64,000 bases of DNA from Amoebidium appalachense (taxonomy: Eukaryota > Ichthyosporea). Both the position numbers and the translations under genes were made by a program. The number at the start of each line of letters is the position of its first letter. Within the stretch, counting starts at the first letter, position 1. Of the stretch, positions 42,287 through 62,726 are shown in pieces. The notes below the pieces were generated by a model. It was not told the DNA's origin. It did not search any database and saw only the letters and a program-made list of their open reading frames with translations. The DNA lies in NCBI GenBank assembly GCA_963693365.1, contig CAVNZM010000011.1:1736001-1800000 (forward strand), in the 5' to 3' direction.

Positions 42287-43662
42287 CTTATCGTTTATGT
42301 GTTAACCGTGTTGTATTGTAGCAAGGACAGGTGCCGAAAATAGAAAATTGTGCTATATCTTGCACTAAGGACTCGGGACCTTAGCAATTGTTGCTGGAGT
42401 GCAGTGTATGAATGCGATTTCAGAGACGAAGAAGTCACGGGTGACAGCCTTCGACAAGTTGTACTTCGCAGGAGTGTAGGAAAGGCACGCCTTTGTCCAA
42501 GCGAGATTACTGTTCTACCCGAGGTAATTACGTCAAACATTAGCAGGTCTGCGAAATCATTACTCTGAAACGTGAAAACTCAACTGAGCTCCTCGTTCAA
42601 AAAAACCATCGCAGTGACGTCATCAATTTGGGCAAACGTTGTCAGGCTTTAGGGAAGGTCAAAACTTGCCAATCAAAGCGCAAGACTTAGATACCAAATT
42701 TTTAACCAGAATTGGTAAAACTGACCAATCAAAACGTGGTGGTGCCCGCTTAGCGAATAAAAATGAATGTAAGGTAATAAACATAAACAAATATGGTGTT
42801 GAAAACAGTGAAATGATTTGCTAAAGGTCACTTGCAAACGGTGCCAAGAAGAGCTTTGATTGGTTCCTCCGTGAGGGCCAACCCTGGCTGCTGGGCACGG
42901 CCATCTACAACCTGTAGAAACACCGTGCTGCTGGGCCACTGGCCTCACCAGGCCTCACAAGTCACCAGCCTCATGAGAGCCTTAACCTGCCTGCTGTGCA
43001 GCTGCCTCTTGGTGTAACTGGTCTGTGAGTTCTGAAAGTTTTCGTTTCGCTTCTGGCCCTTGATAAGACTTTGCGTTGTCCTTTTCCCTGGTGCTCGCAT
43101 AGAATGAGCCAGGTTCACCACTTAGCTATCCTCTTGTACCCATCTTCCAGTGGCACATTCCTTGAAATCCGATCTTTGTTTTCGAGAGATCTACTGTCCA
43201 TCTTTTTTAGGGTCGAGATGCTTTGGGCTGCTGAAACCACAGGGCATCCTAATGCTACCTGACCGAAAAACGACGGTGCCTTCCACGTGTGTTTATTAGG
43301 TCCATACCAAGTGAGTGAAATTTTTGCGCCTTGGACCGCACATTAATTGTCCGTCTGACGGCGGTGCTTACGGCACTGGGAGACGAAGCCCACGTCCAAA
43401 GGTTGAATCCCCGCCCCTTTCCCCCCGCCTTCCCCCCCACCCTCTCCCCCTCCCGTCCACACGAAATCATATAAACACGAACGCACACACACGCACACAC
43501 ACGCACACACACATGCACCCAAACAATTGCAAGCAAGCGCGCACAAACGCGCGCTCCATTTTTTTCACACACACACACACACACACATGCACACACACGC
43601 ACTCACGCACGCACGCGTGCTCGCAGACACACACACACGCACGCACACACACACGCACACAC

Positions 43663-43749
<87 letters not shown>

Positions 43750-44250
43750 CACACACAGTCGCGCCATTTTCCCCTACTTGAGCTTTTGAACAAGCCAGAC
43801 TGAAGGCTGAAAAGTCTAGTCTAGAAGTTTCTGCCCGGCTGTTGCCCAACCAGTTGTGGTTCGGGGTAGTCCAAGTTGCCTAGTCTAAGGAGCATGCACG
43901 GGGTTGCTGAGTAGCCGGGAATACAAATCTCCAAAAGTCTCTACACATTAAATGAGAAAGATCTACCTTTGGAATGAAAGCGCAGCAAAAAACACTGCAC
44001 ACTTGCACGTGCTTCTGTGTAGTGTACATGTAGCACTTTCCTACATACTTGATATACCATAACCATAGCAGCCCGTAGCAGCCCGTTAAGTGAATAAAGT
44101 ACATGGAGGCGTGAGCCAACTACCTAAAAAGCTATCCGACAGAAAAGAAAACATAACCGCTGCGTGTAACAGTTGTGTGCGAGTGTGCTTAGGTGAGTGG
44201 AGTTGGGGAGGTTGGGGGGTTAGCAGGCGAGTGTTTTTTTTTTTTTTTTT

Positions 44251-44281
<31 letters not shown>

Positions 44282-44368
44282 GGGAGAGAAGAAAGAGCCG
44301 GGGGGGGGGGGGGGGGAGGGGAGGGGGAGTGGGTTACCAACCCTAAATCTGTTTTTCCTTTCTGACAG
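42287..44368. other. Unique sequence, then (CA)n and poly(T)/poly(G)
   Basis: From 42287 to 43400 the sequence is mostly unique with several CCAATCA/TGATTGG heptamers; no exon could be supported. (CA)n runs from 43480 to 43745, including a pure tract of about 75 bases at 43671-43745. A T run of about 27 bases and a G tract of about 24 (44234-44284) precede the transporter exon. Confidence 0.5.
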
Positions 44369-45953
44369 GTGACACCACTACTTGTGTTTTCCGCCCTTAT
44401 GGCTGGGGTCCAGTCACTCACTGTGAGCTACACCATGGGGATGGTAGGCAACTGCAAGTGGGCTGTGGTGGACTGATCTGCGCAAAACGGAAGACCGCTG
44501 AGTGATAACGATTGGGCTTTGTTGGTTTCTTTGCTCCAATTCGGCGGGATACTCGGGGGGGTCCTTGGGGGACCGTTGTCGAATCGGTTTGGACCGAAGT
44601 TGCTGCAGATTCTCAACGATGGAAATTTCATTTAAGGCGTGGCTTTATTGATGTTTGCGCAGAATTTTGTTATGGCCTGTCTAGGTCGTTTTTTTATCGG
44701 GATAGGTGCAGGGTTGGCATGTGCAGCAATTCCAACGTATATCTCGGATATCTCACCCACACATGTCAGAGGGTCGTTTGGGGTTATCGACACACTCTAT
44801 ATCAGTACTGGTATCCTACTCGGGTATATCCTAGGCACGGGAAATTTGCTTGGAACCCCCCGTTTGTGGCGGTATCTGTTTGGTTCCCCACTCATTTTGG
44901 GCCTCTTTCACGGGGAATAATTAATTATGATTTCCTCCCGGGTTCCCCGAGGTACCTGGCACAAGTCGGACGGAACGAAAAAGCGGTGATGGCTCTAGTC
45001 AAGCTGAGGGGTACGATGGATATCAGGACGAAATCTCGTGTTTACCGGGATATGAAAATCACCGAATAATGGATGGTGGGGACGACAGTGCCGCAGTGAC
45101 AACGCTTGTAGTTCAGGAACAACCCGGAATTTCAGATCAAAAGGTGGGAAAAGCGGTAACCAATGATATCGACGAAGATAACGAAGTGCCAAGAAAGAAC
45201 GATATGCAGTTAGCAAGTTTGTCAAATTTCCAACAGTTGAGATTAAATGTTTACCATGAGTGAGTACAGGCAGCCGATGGTAGCCAGCGTGGGGCTTCAT
45301 CTTTTCCAGCAGCTATCCGGATAACGGGGATATCCTTTCATGCAAGCAGGATATTCGAGCAGGCTGGGATAGAAAACGTCGAACTGTGGACTGTGTTGGT
45401 GGGGGCTGTTGGTTTGTTGTCTGCATTTCCCGCCATTCCATTGGTCGAAAAAGCAGGCCGGAAAATGATTTTCCCGGGGTCTTTGCTTGTGATGGGAATT
45501 TCCATGATTTTTTTGAGCATTGGAATAATTTTTAAAGAAACCCAGGCATGGGCAGCCGCATCTGTGGGGTTCACTCTTTTAATTTCCTCCGTTTTCGCGT
45601 TCGGTATTAGCCCTACCCCATGGTTAGTAAGGGCCAAGAAATTTCCTTCCGAAATTTCAGGTGCTGGTGTTGGGTTTAGAGTTTTTTTTGGACTGTGGGG
45701 TCTTTGGTAGGTGTAAGTTTCCCAGCTACCAATAATGCTATGGGCGACTATACGTTTTTTTTTGTATGGAGGGATATGCTTTGCAGGTGTTGTGTTTGCT
45801 TGGTTCTTTGTACCCGAAACTAAAGGGAAAACAAGGAAATAGATCGACGCTTTGTTTAGAGATTATTGGCCACAAAAGCGCTATGTACATACAAATTTAG
45901 GGAGTTCTCCATGTTTTTTTGTTTTTTTTGTTCTGTTTTTTAACAATATCTAA
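44369..45953 (+). pseudogene. Disrupted MFS sugar transporter (GLUT/sugar-porter family)
   Basis: A good acceptor (TTTCTGACAG) precedes an intronless stretch that spells a sugar porter in several frames: FSALMAGVQSL (TM1), LSDNDWALLVSLLQFGGILG, GRFFIGIGAG, LPGSPRYL, QQLSG then TGISFHASRIFEQAG, NNAMGDYTFF, and AWFFVPETKGK near the end. In-frame stops: TGA 44474, TAA 44633, TAG 45840. Frames change near 44905-44930, 45067, 45250, 45322, in a T8 run at 45682-45689 (one T short) and in a T9 run at 45755-45763 (one T too many). An intact protein would carry 12 membrane segments and move hexoses by facilitated diffusion or proton symport. Eight or nine lesions in about 500 codons point to a pseudogene; base-calling errors in homopolymers could explain some. 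Start exon not found. Confidence 0.85.
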
Positions 45954-46492
45954 TCTATAATGATTGACTACCCTGCGTCGGCCATGTGCACCAAAACTTC
46001 CGACACACACACACACACACACACACACTGACATTGCAATAATCCGCATCATGCCGCACGTACCTGTGCACGCACACATCACACACATCCCGCATGCATG
46101 GACAGGGGTGTACACGCACTCACATGCACACCCATAAACATCCCCACACGCACCATGTGACACAAGCATACAATGTCATACCTACACCTAATCAATTCAC
46201 ACAATTGCACACACATGCACACACACCGGTTGTTCCCCAGTGGCTCTTTTGTGTAATCGGTGCTTTCCGATTCTACCCTTCAAATCTGCATTATTTACTT
46301 TTTTTTTGTAAACCCGTTAATTTTCAGCAGTGATTGCGACCAATGGTAATATTAATCCTTGCGCGCTTTGTAGCATAATGGCAGCATCCAAACTGGTGCA
46401 ACACTGATGGTTCTTTGAAATGGATGAACGTAGTCAAGTGCAAGCTATAAAGTCCATCGAGATTTACTTCTTTTTTCCTCTTTTGTATCCCC

Positions 46493-46529
<37 letters not shown>

Positions 46530-47120
46530 ACACACACACACACGCACGCACGCACGCACACACGCACGCACGCACGCACGCACACTACAAACGATCGGTT
46601 TTGAGGGCTGCAGTCTAGACAATAAACACCAATGGTTACACATGGCCATCGCCTGATGCAGCCGAGGCGGTAGCCGTTTGTACATTAACACAAACGCGCA
46701 CACATTACCTTAGGGCATTCAACATGCATAATTTTTGTTTTTTTAAATAAAATTCACATATACATATGTGCAATGAGGCTGCATCCATATATAGCCTTCC
46801 AATGTTTTTATTATCCGAGGTGCCTATCTGGCATAACCCAAATACTTCAGTTAACACACAGTGACATGAATTTTGTCTTCATCTAAGGGCCTAGTTCCAC
46901 GTGCACTATGATTCACATACATTCACGCCACACTGTAACGATTCTGTTACCAAATTACACTAGCAGATGTACATCATTCCACATCTTGCCTTATGATCTA
47001 TCGGGCCGTTAAAACTATCAGCATACAAAACATAGTTCCACTTCAGACTTTTCATAATACATTTGACTTCACTTATACGTACATCGGGCTCTTACATGCT
47101 TTCAGGATTACTTCTTTGTT

Positions 47121-47165
<45 letters not shown>

Positions 47166-47269
47166 CACCACCATCACCCAATCCCCAATGACCACCCGAC
47201 CACCCGATCACACACACATACGCATGCTCGCATACACGCATGCACGCCCGCACGAACACACACACCTAC
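45954..47269. other. Intergenic: CA-rich, C tract, unique sequence
   Basis: CA-rich sequence at 46003-46230, a C tract with (CACG)n at 46494-46580, and unique AT-rich sequence at 46690-47110. A C tract and CA repeats lie at 47123-47166. A minus-strand frame at 46324-46575 was not convincing. Confidence 0.5.
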
Positions 47270-47501
47270 CAGAGAATATCGGCACGAGACACACAATGGC
47301 AACCACCATCAAACCCATACACTGCTTCCAGCACCTTCCCTGCTGCATCATTGGTCCTTCTTTGCTGTGCCGTTTGCCGTTTCCTGTTTCTGATTCGCTG
47401 ACAGGGCACCCTGTTGGTTGGGGTGAAGGAAGGAGTGTCAGAGGGGGATCAATGGGTAGTGCGTCGTGCCTATGGCTTTCCTCACTTTCATTCCGACCCA
47501 A
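47270..47501 (-). CDS. Possible first exon of a single-pass or multi-pass membrane protein
   Basis: An ATG at 47501 opens a 77-codon frame with a polar head of about 58 residues (MGRNESEESHRHDALPIDPP at its start) followed by a hydrophobic segment, CMGLMVVAIVCLVPIFS. It ends at a good donor TCTCTG/GTAGGTGTG. Topology would suit a type II membrane protein or a signal anchor. Later exons should lie below 47.2 kb on the minus strand but were not found. Family unknown. Confidence 0.35.
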
Positions 47502-47620
47502 GTCCTTTTCTTGTGTTTCCTGTCGTGTACTTGTGTGTGTGAGTCTCAGTGCCAGTGTGTGCGTGTGGAAGCCTTAGGGAAGGGAAGGGAAGGGGGGCGG
47601 TGGTGGTAATTGGGGTGGGG

Positions 47621-47651
<31 letters not shown>

Positions 47652-48676
47652 AGGGGGGGGGGGGGAGGCTTTCAGTGGGCAAGCAAAAAACGATGATTTT
47701 CTACACATAGGGTGGGTTCATATTGCAACAGTCCATTAACCGAACACCAGATCTGATGATTTCATTGGCTCTGGTCAGATTCAGTCCTGACGTAAGTAAG
47801 TACGGAAACTGAAATCGATTGGTTCCCTGATGGCGCCATTGAGATTTTGGGTTTCCGTTCGTGTACATTTTATGCGTGACCGAGTGGAGCACATAGAAAA
47901 GGCCTTCCAAAATGTTCCACTCCATCAGAAACCTTTTAGAACAGCTGAAGTAATAGCCTATTTTAATTTGCCTGCTTTTTTCTAGATGAAGGTGATAAAT
48001 ATGAGCTTCTGTCGACATCACATCCTGCCGACCGTGGTCCAGGTGAAAGCCATCATTCACAACCGGCAACGGTAAACATATGATATGCAACCAATCGCTG
48101 TAAAGATCGAGGTGTTCGGTTAATGGGTGAGATCTTGACAGCGTTTGCTTTTCATGTTTTAGCTAGTAAATTAGACCGGAAGCGCTATTTTTATTTTGCT
48201 AACTGAAGATTTACATAATATTCTTACTCCGACAAAAAGAAAGTACCCGTTTATCTCTATTGGGAGCTGAGGTATTACATAGATCGGGTGCGAAACGGTT
48301 AATGGATAAGGTACCCTAATGGATCAAGGGGAGCAATTTCAAAAGACTCCGTGAGGGGGGTATTGGGAAAGAGGCCACTGGGGGAGGATGGGGAGGGGCT
48401 GGTGGGGGGTGGGGGGGAGCTGCGTTTCAGGGTGTTAAGTTCACATTCACGACTGTCAACACAATAATATTTTGCATAGCACACACATAAGGGTTACCCT
48501 TTAAGCAGGGATGATTCTCAGGGGGCCCTCAGGTCAACAGGGGGAAGGAGGCTGTTGAAAAAATGGACGGAACAAGACACAGACCAGATGGAAAGGAGGC
48601 GGGGTTGGTGTAAAGGTGTTACGGGTAGTGTGGTGCAGCATGTGGCATATCGGCTAAATAATCATCCTGGGGACTA

Positions 48677-48710
<34 letters not shown>

Positions 48711-48731
48711 GGGGGCAGGGGTAGGCCGGAC
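47502..48731. other. Region downstream of the SLC35B4-type gene
   Basis: A G tract lies at 47624-47665. A 129-codon minus-strand frame (48090-47701) has normal composition but no recognisable domain or splice context. The last exon or 3' UTR of the nucleotide-sugar transporter should be here. If the GTCCGG donor at 48731 is not used, the frame runs through poly-Pro to a stop at 48654-48656. Confidence 0.4.
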
Positions 48732-57461
<8,730 letters not shown>

Positions 57462-58073
57462 TTGCGGTGATTATAAATTAAAAGATAGGTTGTGGCGGAG
57501 TATGACCTTCTTGGCGAAGACGGAACGTCAATGAGGTGCCAAGTTAGAAGAGGGTAACGGTGGCGTTTTCTGTTGTGTATGGCAGATGTACTTGGAGGAA
57601 CGGGTTGGTTGTGTGTGAAACCAGAGAAGATCTTGGAAAAAACACCAAGCCTGGCTCCTCAAAGGTTCCTAAGGTGGTTGTTCCACACAGCACAAGTGTA
57701 TGCACACGGAAACTATGGTCAACGGGCCTCTACAAGACTAAAATAAGTACAGCAAGGCCCCTTCGCTAAAGGGCTCGTAACTTCCTTCTTGGCGAGGGCT
57801 ATAATCGCTATGGCTGTGAGCTCAGTTTAAAAGTTCACTATGCTTACAAGACTCGGATTATGTAATCCAAGGATTTCCTAACCAAAACATTAATCAGGGT
57901 CACGGCCATCAACAGCATGTTACAAGATGGCCGTGATCAGGGTGACCAGCCAAATTTGGGATATCTCGGAAATCTAGAGGTGTCTCAGATCATGTAACTG
58001 TAGCTACTACCCTGTTAAAGTTATTAACGTGCAACCACGGGTGTCCGACGTGTGTGTGTGTGTGTGTGTGCGT

Positions 58074-58132
<59 letters not shown>

Positions 58133-58160
58133 CCATGCGCATGCCGTTAAAGGTTGTAAT
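57462..58160. other. 5' flank of the SLC35B4-type gene, then GT/G tracts
   Basis: Unique sequence to about 58030 should hold the transporter's promoter and 5' UTR; no clear core promoter was recognised. (GT)n and a G tract of about 44 bases occupy 58049-58131. Confidence 0.5.
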
Positions 58161-58312
58161 ATTTTCTTTTGACTGGATTTATTCGACGGAAAGATATGCA
58201 AGTATGCACGGCATACTGAGAAGACAATAAAAAACTTTTTTTCTTTTGACTGGATTTATTCGACGGAAAGATATGCAAGTATGCACGGCATACTGAGAAG
58301 ACAATAAAAACT
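58161..58312 (-). repeat. Tandem 77-base duplication at the 3' end of the retrotransposon
   Basis: TTCTTTTGACTGGATTTATT through CATACTGAGAAGACAATAAA occurs twice in tandem (starting near 58163 and 58240) at the 3' side of the minus-strand RT fragment. Confidence 0.92.
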
Positions 58313-59609
58313 TCACGAGTTATCCAGTAACAAGTGCATACTGAGATACCTGAACACTGTGTGAAAATCATATAAATACTCAATGTGACGACCAACAGAA
58401 TTCAACAAAAAGTCTAAAGTGTTCACATTGCCAGCTAGTGTAGCAGACGCCCGTAGGGAAAGAGGTAAAACGCGACATAAAAACTCACACCTATCAACAT
58501 GCTTGCGATTAAAAAGTTCAGCACACGGCCATCTAGAGACTCGTTCAGCACAAAAGTGGCACCAGCGGCGATGAAAACAAGAATTACAGCGCCACTGCAC
58601 AACTTCCCAGGCAATATCAACATCAGAGCACCATACAGACTTATCTACTAGGGTGGTATCCATACGTAGAGCAGGAGAAATGTATCCTGCCAAAGCTCCC
58701 AAAAAGCGATAATTATAATGATCAGTACGGTGTTGCCTAAGGAACATAACACATGCCGACTGAGTTGTACCTTTGATTTCTCTATCAGAACGAGAAAGAA
58801 ACTTATACTGCGTATGGTAATAACGCGAAAAGGCAGAAAAAACAGGAAGAGAAAAGAAAGAGGGAGTGAGATAGCGAGAGGAAGAATCAGGTTGAAAGAG
58901 GGTAGGCTGAGGACATTCAGAAGTAGCGTTGGTGAATCGGGGGGGAAGAGGGATGGAGGGAGGGGGGGGAAAGAAAGCATAAAGAGGGTGACCATCAGGT
59001 ATCCTAACTAAATGAAAACAAAAACGAAGAGACAATTCCTCCATACGACAAACAGCAGACGACAATCCAAACATACTGATCAAGGGAGGCACAAACCGAG
59101 TACGAAACAAAGTGCGCAGCACAGTACCCTGAAAATCGTCGAACTCTTTCAGCGCCACGGCCGCCTCGCGAGGTGGGGCGCAGGCCAATAGCGGAAGTCC
59201 ATATTCGAAAGTCGGCCGTAAAAAAGTTTTATAGTAGAGAAGATGGTTCGCAGGATGGATCACAGACTTGTGGACTCCCGTTGAAGCATATTTGACACGA
59301 TGTGAAGCTTACCCTTCGCACGAGCGATCCGTGCCGTGAGGAGCTTGCGGAAATCAATACCCCGTGCAGTAAAAGGAATACCCAAATAGTCATAGGTGCT
59401 CTGAACAGGAATAGGAAGACCGGCCAATCGAAAGGAAGCGTTTTTGAAAAAGTAGCACACTTTGCAATTCCGACTGTCATGAGATTCTCGGTGCACCATT
59501 GATCCACCTGACGAAGCATAAAAACTTCACGAGTTATCCAGTAACAAGTGCATACTGAGATACCTGAACACTGTGTGAAAATCATATAAATACTCAATGT
59601 GACGACCAA
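58313..59609 (-). mobile_element. Degraded non-LTR retrotransposon fragment, minus strand
   Basis: In minus orientation the frame runs RQVDQWCTENLMTVG and KCATF. It then slips in a short T5 run (A5 at 59447-59451 on the plus strand) into FKNASFRLAGLPIPVQ, TYDYLGIPF and RARIARAKGKL-like sequence. It slips again near 59270 into YYKTFLRPTFEYGLPLLA and about 300 codons to a stop at 58313. The order matches the RT thumb and C-terminal region of the element at 15.5 kb (YLGVP, then EYGLPLLA). The C-terminal part has a CNSCF...WCHFC...C...H...C cluster, a likely zinc-binding module. The catalytic YADD region is missing, so it is truncated and dead. Confidence 0.85.
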
Positions 59610-59786
59610 GAGAATTCAACAAAAAGTCTTAAGTGTTCACATTGCCAGCCAGTGTAACAAGCAGACGCCCGTAGGGAAAGAGGTAAAACGCGACATAAAA
59701 ACTCACACCTATCAACATGCTTTCGATTAAAAAGTTCAGCACAAAAGTGGCACCAGCGGCGATCGAAACAAGAATTACAACGCCAC
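59518..59786 (-). repeat. Second 3' fragment of the same retrotransposon
   Basis: About 265 bases repeat 58309-58600 in the same orientation with few changes. It lacks the 24-base piece ACGGCCATCTAGAGACTCGT...CAG that is present at 58527. It directly abuts the 5' edge (minus-strand sense) of the longer fragment. Confidence 0.9.
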
Positions 59787-60768
<982 letters not shown>

Positions 60769-60931
60769 CTATGGTGGTTGTTTTATCAACTCGTAAATCC
60801 GATCTCTCAGCGTCTGTAATCGTTCCTTGTCCGGACTCGCTGATTCCTTGGCGATCCTCTCCACCACCGGGAGAAGAGCTTTCGGATTGACACGATGTTG
60901 GATGTTGTCCATTGCATCTAGAAACTGTACG

Positions 60932-60986
<55 letters not shown>

Positions 60987-61135
60987 TATGTGTGTACGTA
61001 TGCGTGTGGGTGTGAATGTGTTTGTGAGTGCGCACACATGTGTTTGTGTTTGCATGTGTGTTTGCGTGCCTGTGACCCAGTATGTGTGCACGTGAATGGG
61101 TGCTTGTCTGTGCTTGTGTGCTTGTGTGTGTGTGT

Positions 61136-61174
<39 letters not shown>

Positions 61175-62248
61175 CATGCGTGTGGATGGAGGCCTCCAGT
61201 ATTCGAGCATGTTGGAATCAAGGGTTTGTGATCGAGGAGGGGAGGAGGGGAATTGTTAGACCGCATTACAGAGAAACAGGTACAAATTTTTATTTTTATT
61301 TTAAAAAAAAAACACAATGTAGAGCACAAAAAGCACAAAATATGCGTCACAAACAGAGCCATCCTTCGGGGGGGTGGAGGAGGGGGAGGGAGGGGGGGGG
61401 GGGGGGGAGGGGGGGGGGGGGGGGGGGGGGGGGATGCAAGAGGCTAAAACAACACTAACAGCACATCTACGAACACCTCAGCAAAGGGTGCAGGTATAAC
61501 ACAATAAAAACATCACTGAAAGCAACACACCCACACACCCACACACACCAACGCACTTGTGCAAGTCCACGTAACGTGAACACTCAGGCAGGCAAGCATA
61601 GACACTACGAACCCACATGTGCTCATGTGAACGGGTATATGGTCACAACTATGTGGCCCGAAAAAAAAAGTTCATAAAACACACACGAACCACACCAAAT
61701 GTAACACACACACACTCCCCCCTTCCCCCCCCCCCACACGACCGCCGGCACGCGTGCACGCACACACGTGTCACGCCTCCCAATCAACAACAAACAAATC
61801 AAAGAAACACTCAATGAACAAATCACAACTGCCCCAAATAACTACCACAACCAGTACATTTGCAACACCTCCCCAAGCTACCACGGCATTTAAGCACAGA
61901 CACAAACGTGCACACGCAAGCCTGACGAAACATAAAAACATCGACCTCCCCCTCCCTCCTCCCCCCCCCCTCCCCCCCCCCAAAAAAAAAAAAAAACACA
62001 CAAGTACACACATCAAACACACAAATGCAAAGACTCACAGTCCACCTGTCAAACCGAGCACACACACACTCAAACCAACAACCCCCCCCCCCCCCCCCCC
62101 AACCAACACGCACACACACACAGACCCACAAACCTACCCACACCTACACACTCACACAACATCCCCTCCCCCCCCCCTATCCCTACACACACACAGCCAA
62201 TGCCCAGCCCCCCCTCCCCACCCTCCACACCCCCCCCCCCCTCAAAAA

Positions 62249-62317
<69 letters not shown>

Positions 62318-62726
62318 CACGCACACGCACACAAACACACACCTGCTCAACTCCCTCCAAGGCTCGTCCTCCAGGATACACCCCAAGTGCAGTGTCATAA
62401 ACCCCCGCCTTGGCCGGCACCCCGTTCAACCTCATCACAACCAACACCCTTTCAACCCCCCTCCTATCCCCTGCTTTTGTGTAAGCGCCGATAACCGTTT
62501 GGTATTCTTTTGGCCCCGGGATAAACCCCAGATGAGGGAGGGTATGAAGCATTCCCTCTGCTTCTAGTGCCTGACCGGATTCCCCGAGGGTAGATAGAAT
62601 GCTTTGATACAGCACTGGGCCGATTGGAACTATCCGGGTAGATCGAATGGCGGCAATGATCTTATCGGCTCCTCGGAAATTTCCCGTTTTGATGTACGCC
62701 CTGTTTGAGGTCAAACCGTAAGATGG
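60769..62726 (-). CDS. Pentatricopeptide-repeat protein, two 3' exons
   Basis: The exon 62726-62343 (128 codons; acceptor TTTTCCAG, donor CAG/GTGTGT) encodes two to three PPR-type helical hairpins: [20 protein letters not shown], then [20 protein letters not shown], then [19 protein letters not shown]. Consecutive repeats start about 35 residues apart. A terminal exon 60933-60769 (acceptor ACACAG) encodes [20 protein letters not shown], then a charged helix ending IYELIKQPP and a TAG stop. The two join at phase 0. PPR proteins bind RNA and usually act in mitochondria or plastids. The N-terminal exons and any targeting peptide lie beyond 62.7 kb and were not found. Linking the last exon to the PPR exon is inferred. 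Confidence 0.7.
60934..62342. repeat. Intron of the PPR gene: GT, G, C and CA tracts
   Basis: GT tracts at 60934-60982 and 61122-61170, G tracts at 61390-61433 and CA-rich sequence at 61520-61780. C and A runs follow at 61951-61996, with C and CA tracts at 62082-62340. The last CA tract (GT on the sense strand) touches the donor of the PPR exon. Confidence 0.85.

Noticed and set aside
44369-45953. Programmed frameshifting at stop codons in the sugar transporter (Euplotes-like)
   Set aside because: Several frame changes seemed to sit at TAA/TAG/TGA, but at 45682 the protein aligns better if the change is in a T8 run upstream of the stop, and in-frame stops also occur. Simple decay or sequence error explains it better.
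46324-46440. Minus-strand frame ending GRNHC
   Set aside because: The only AG before it lacks a pyrimidine tract and follows a purine run; no family similarity.
47701-48090. 129-codon minus-strand frame after the SLC35B4-type gene
   Set aside because: No recognised family, no acceptor in phase with the transporter, and its length is within chance for this composition.
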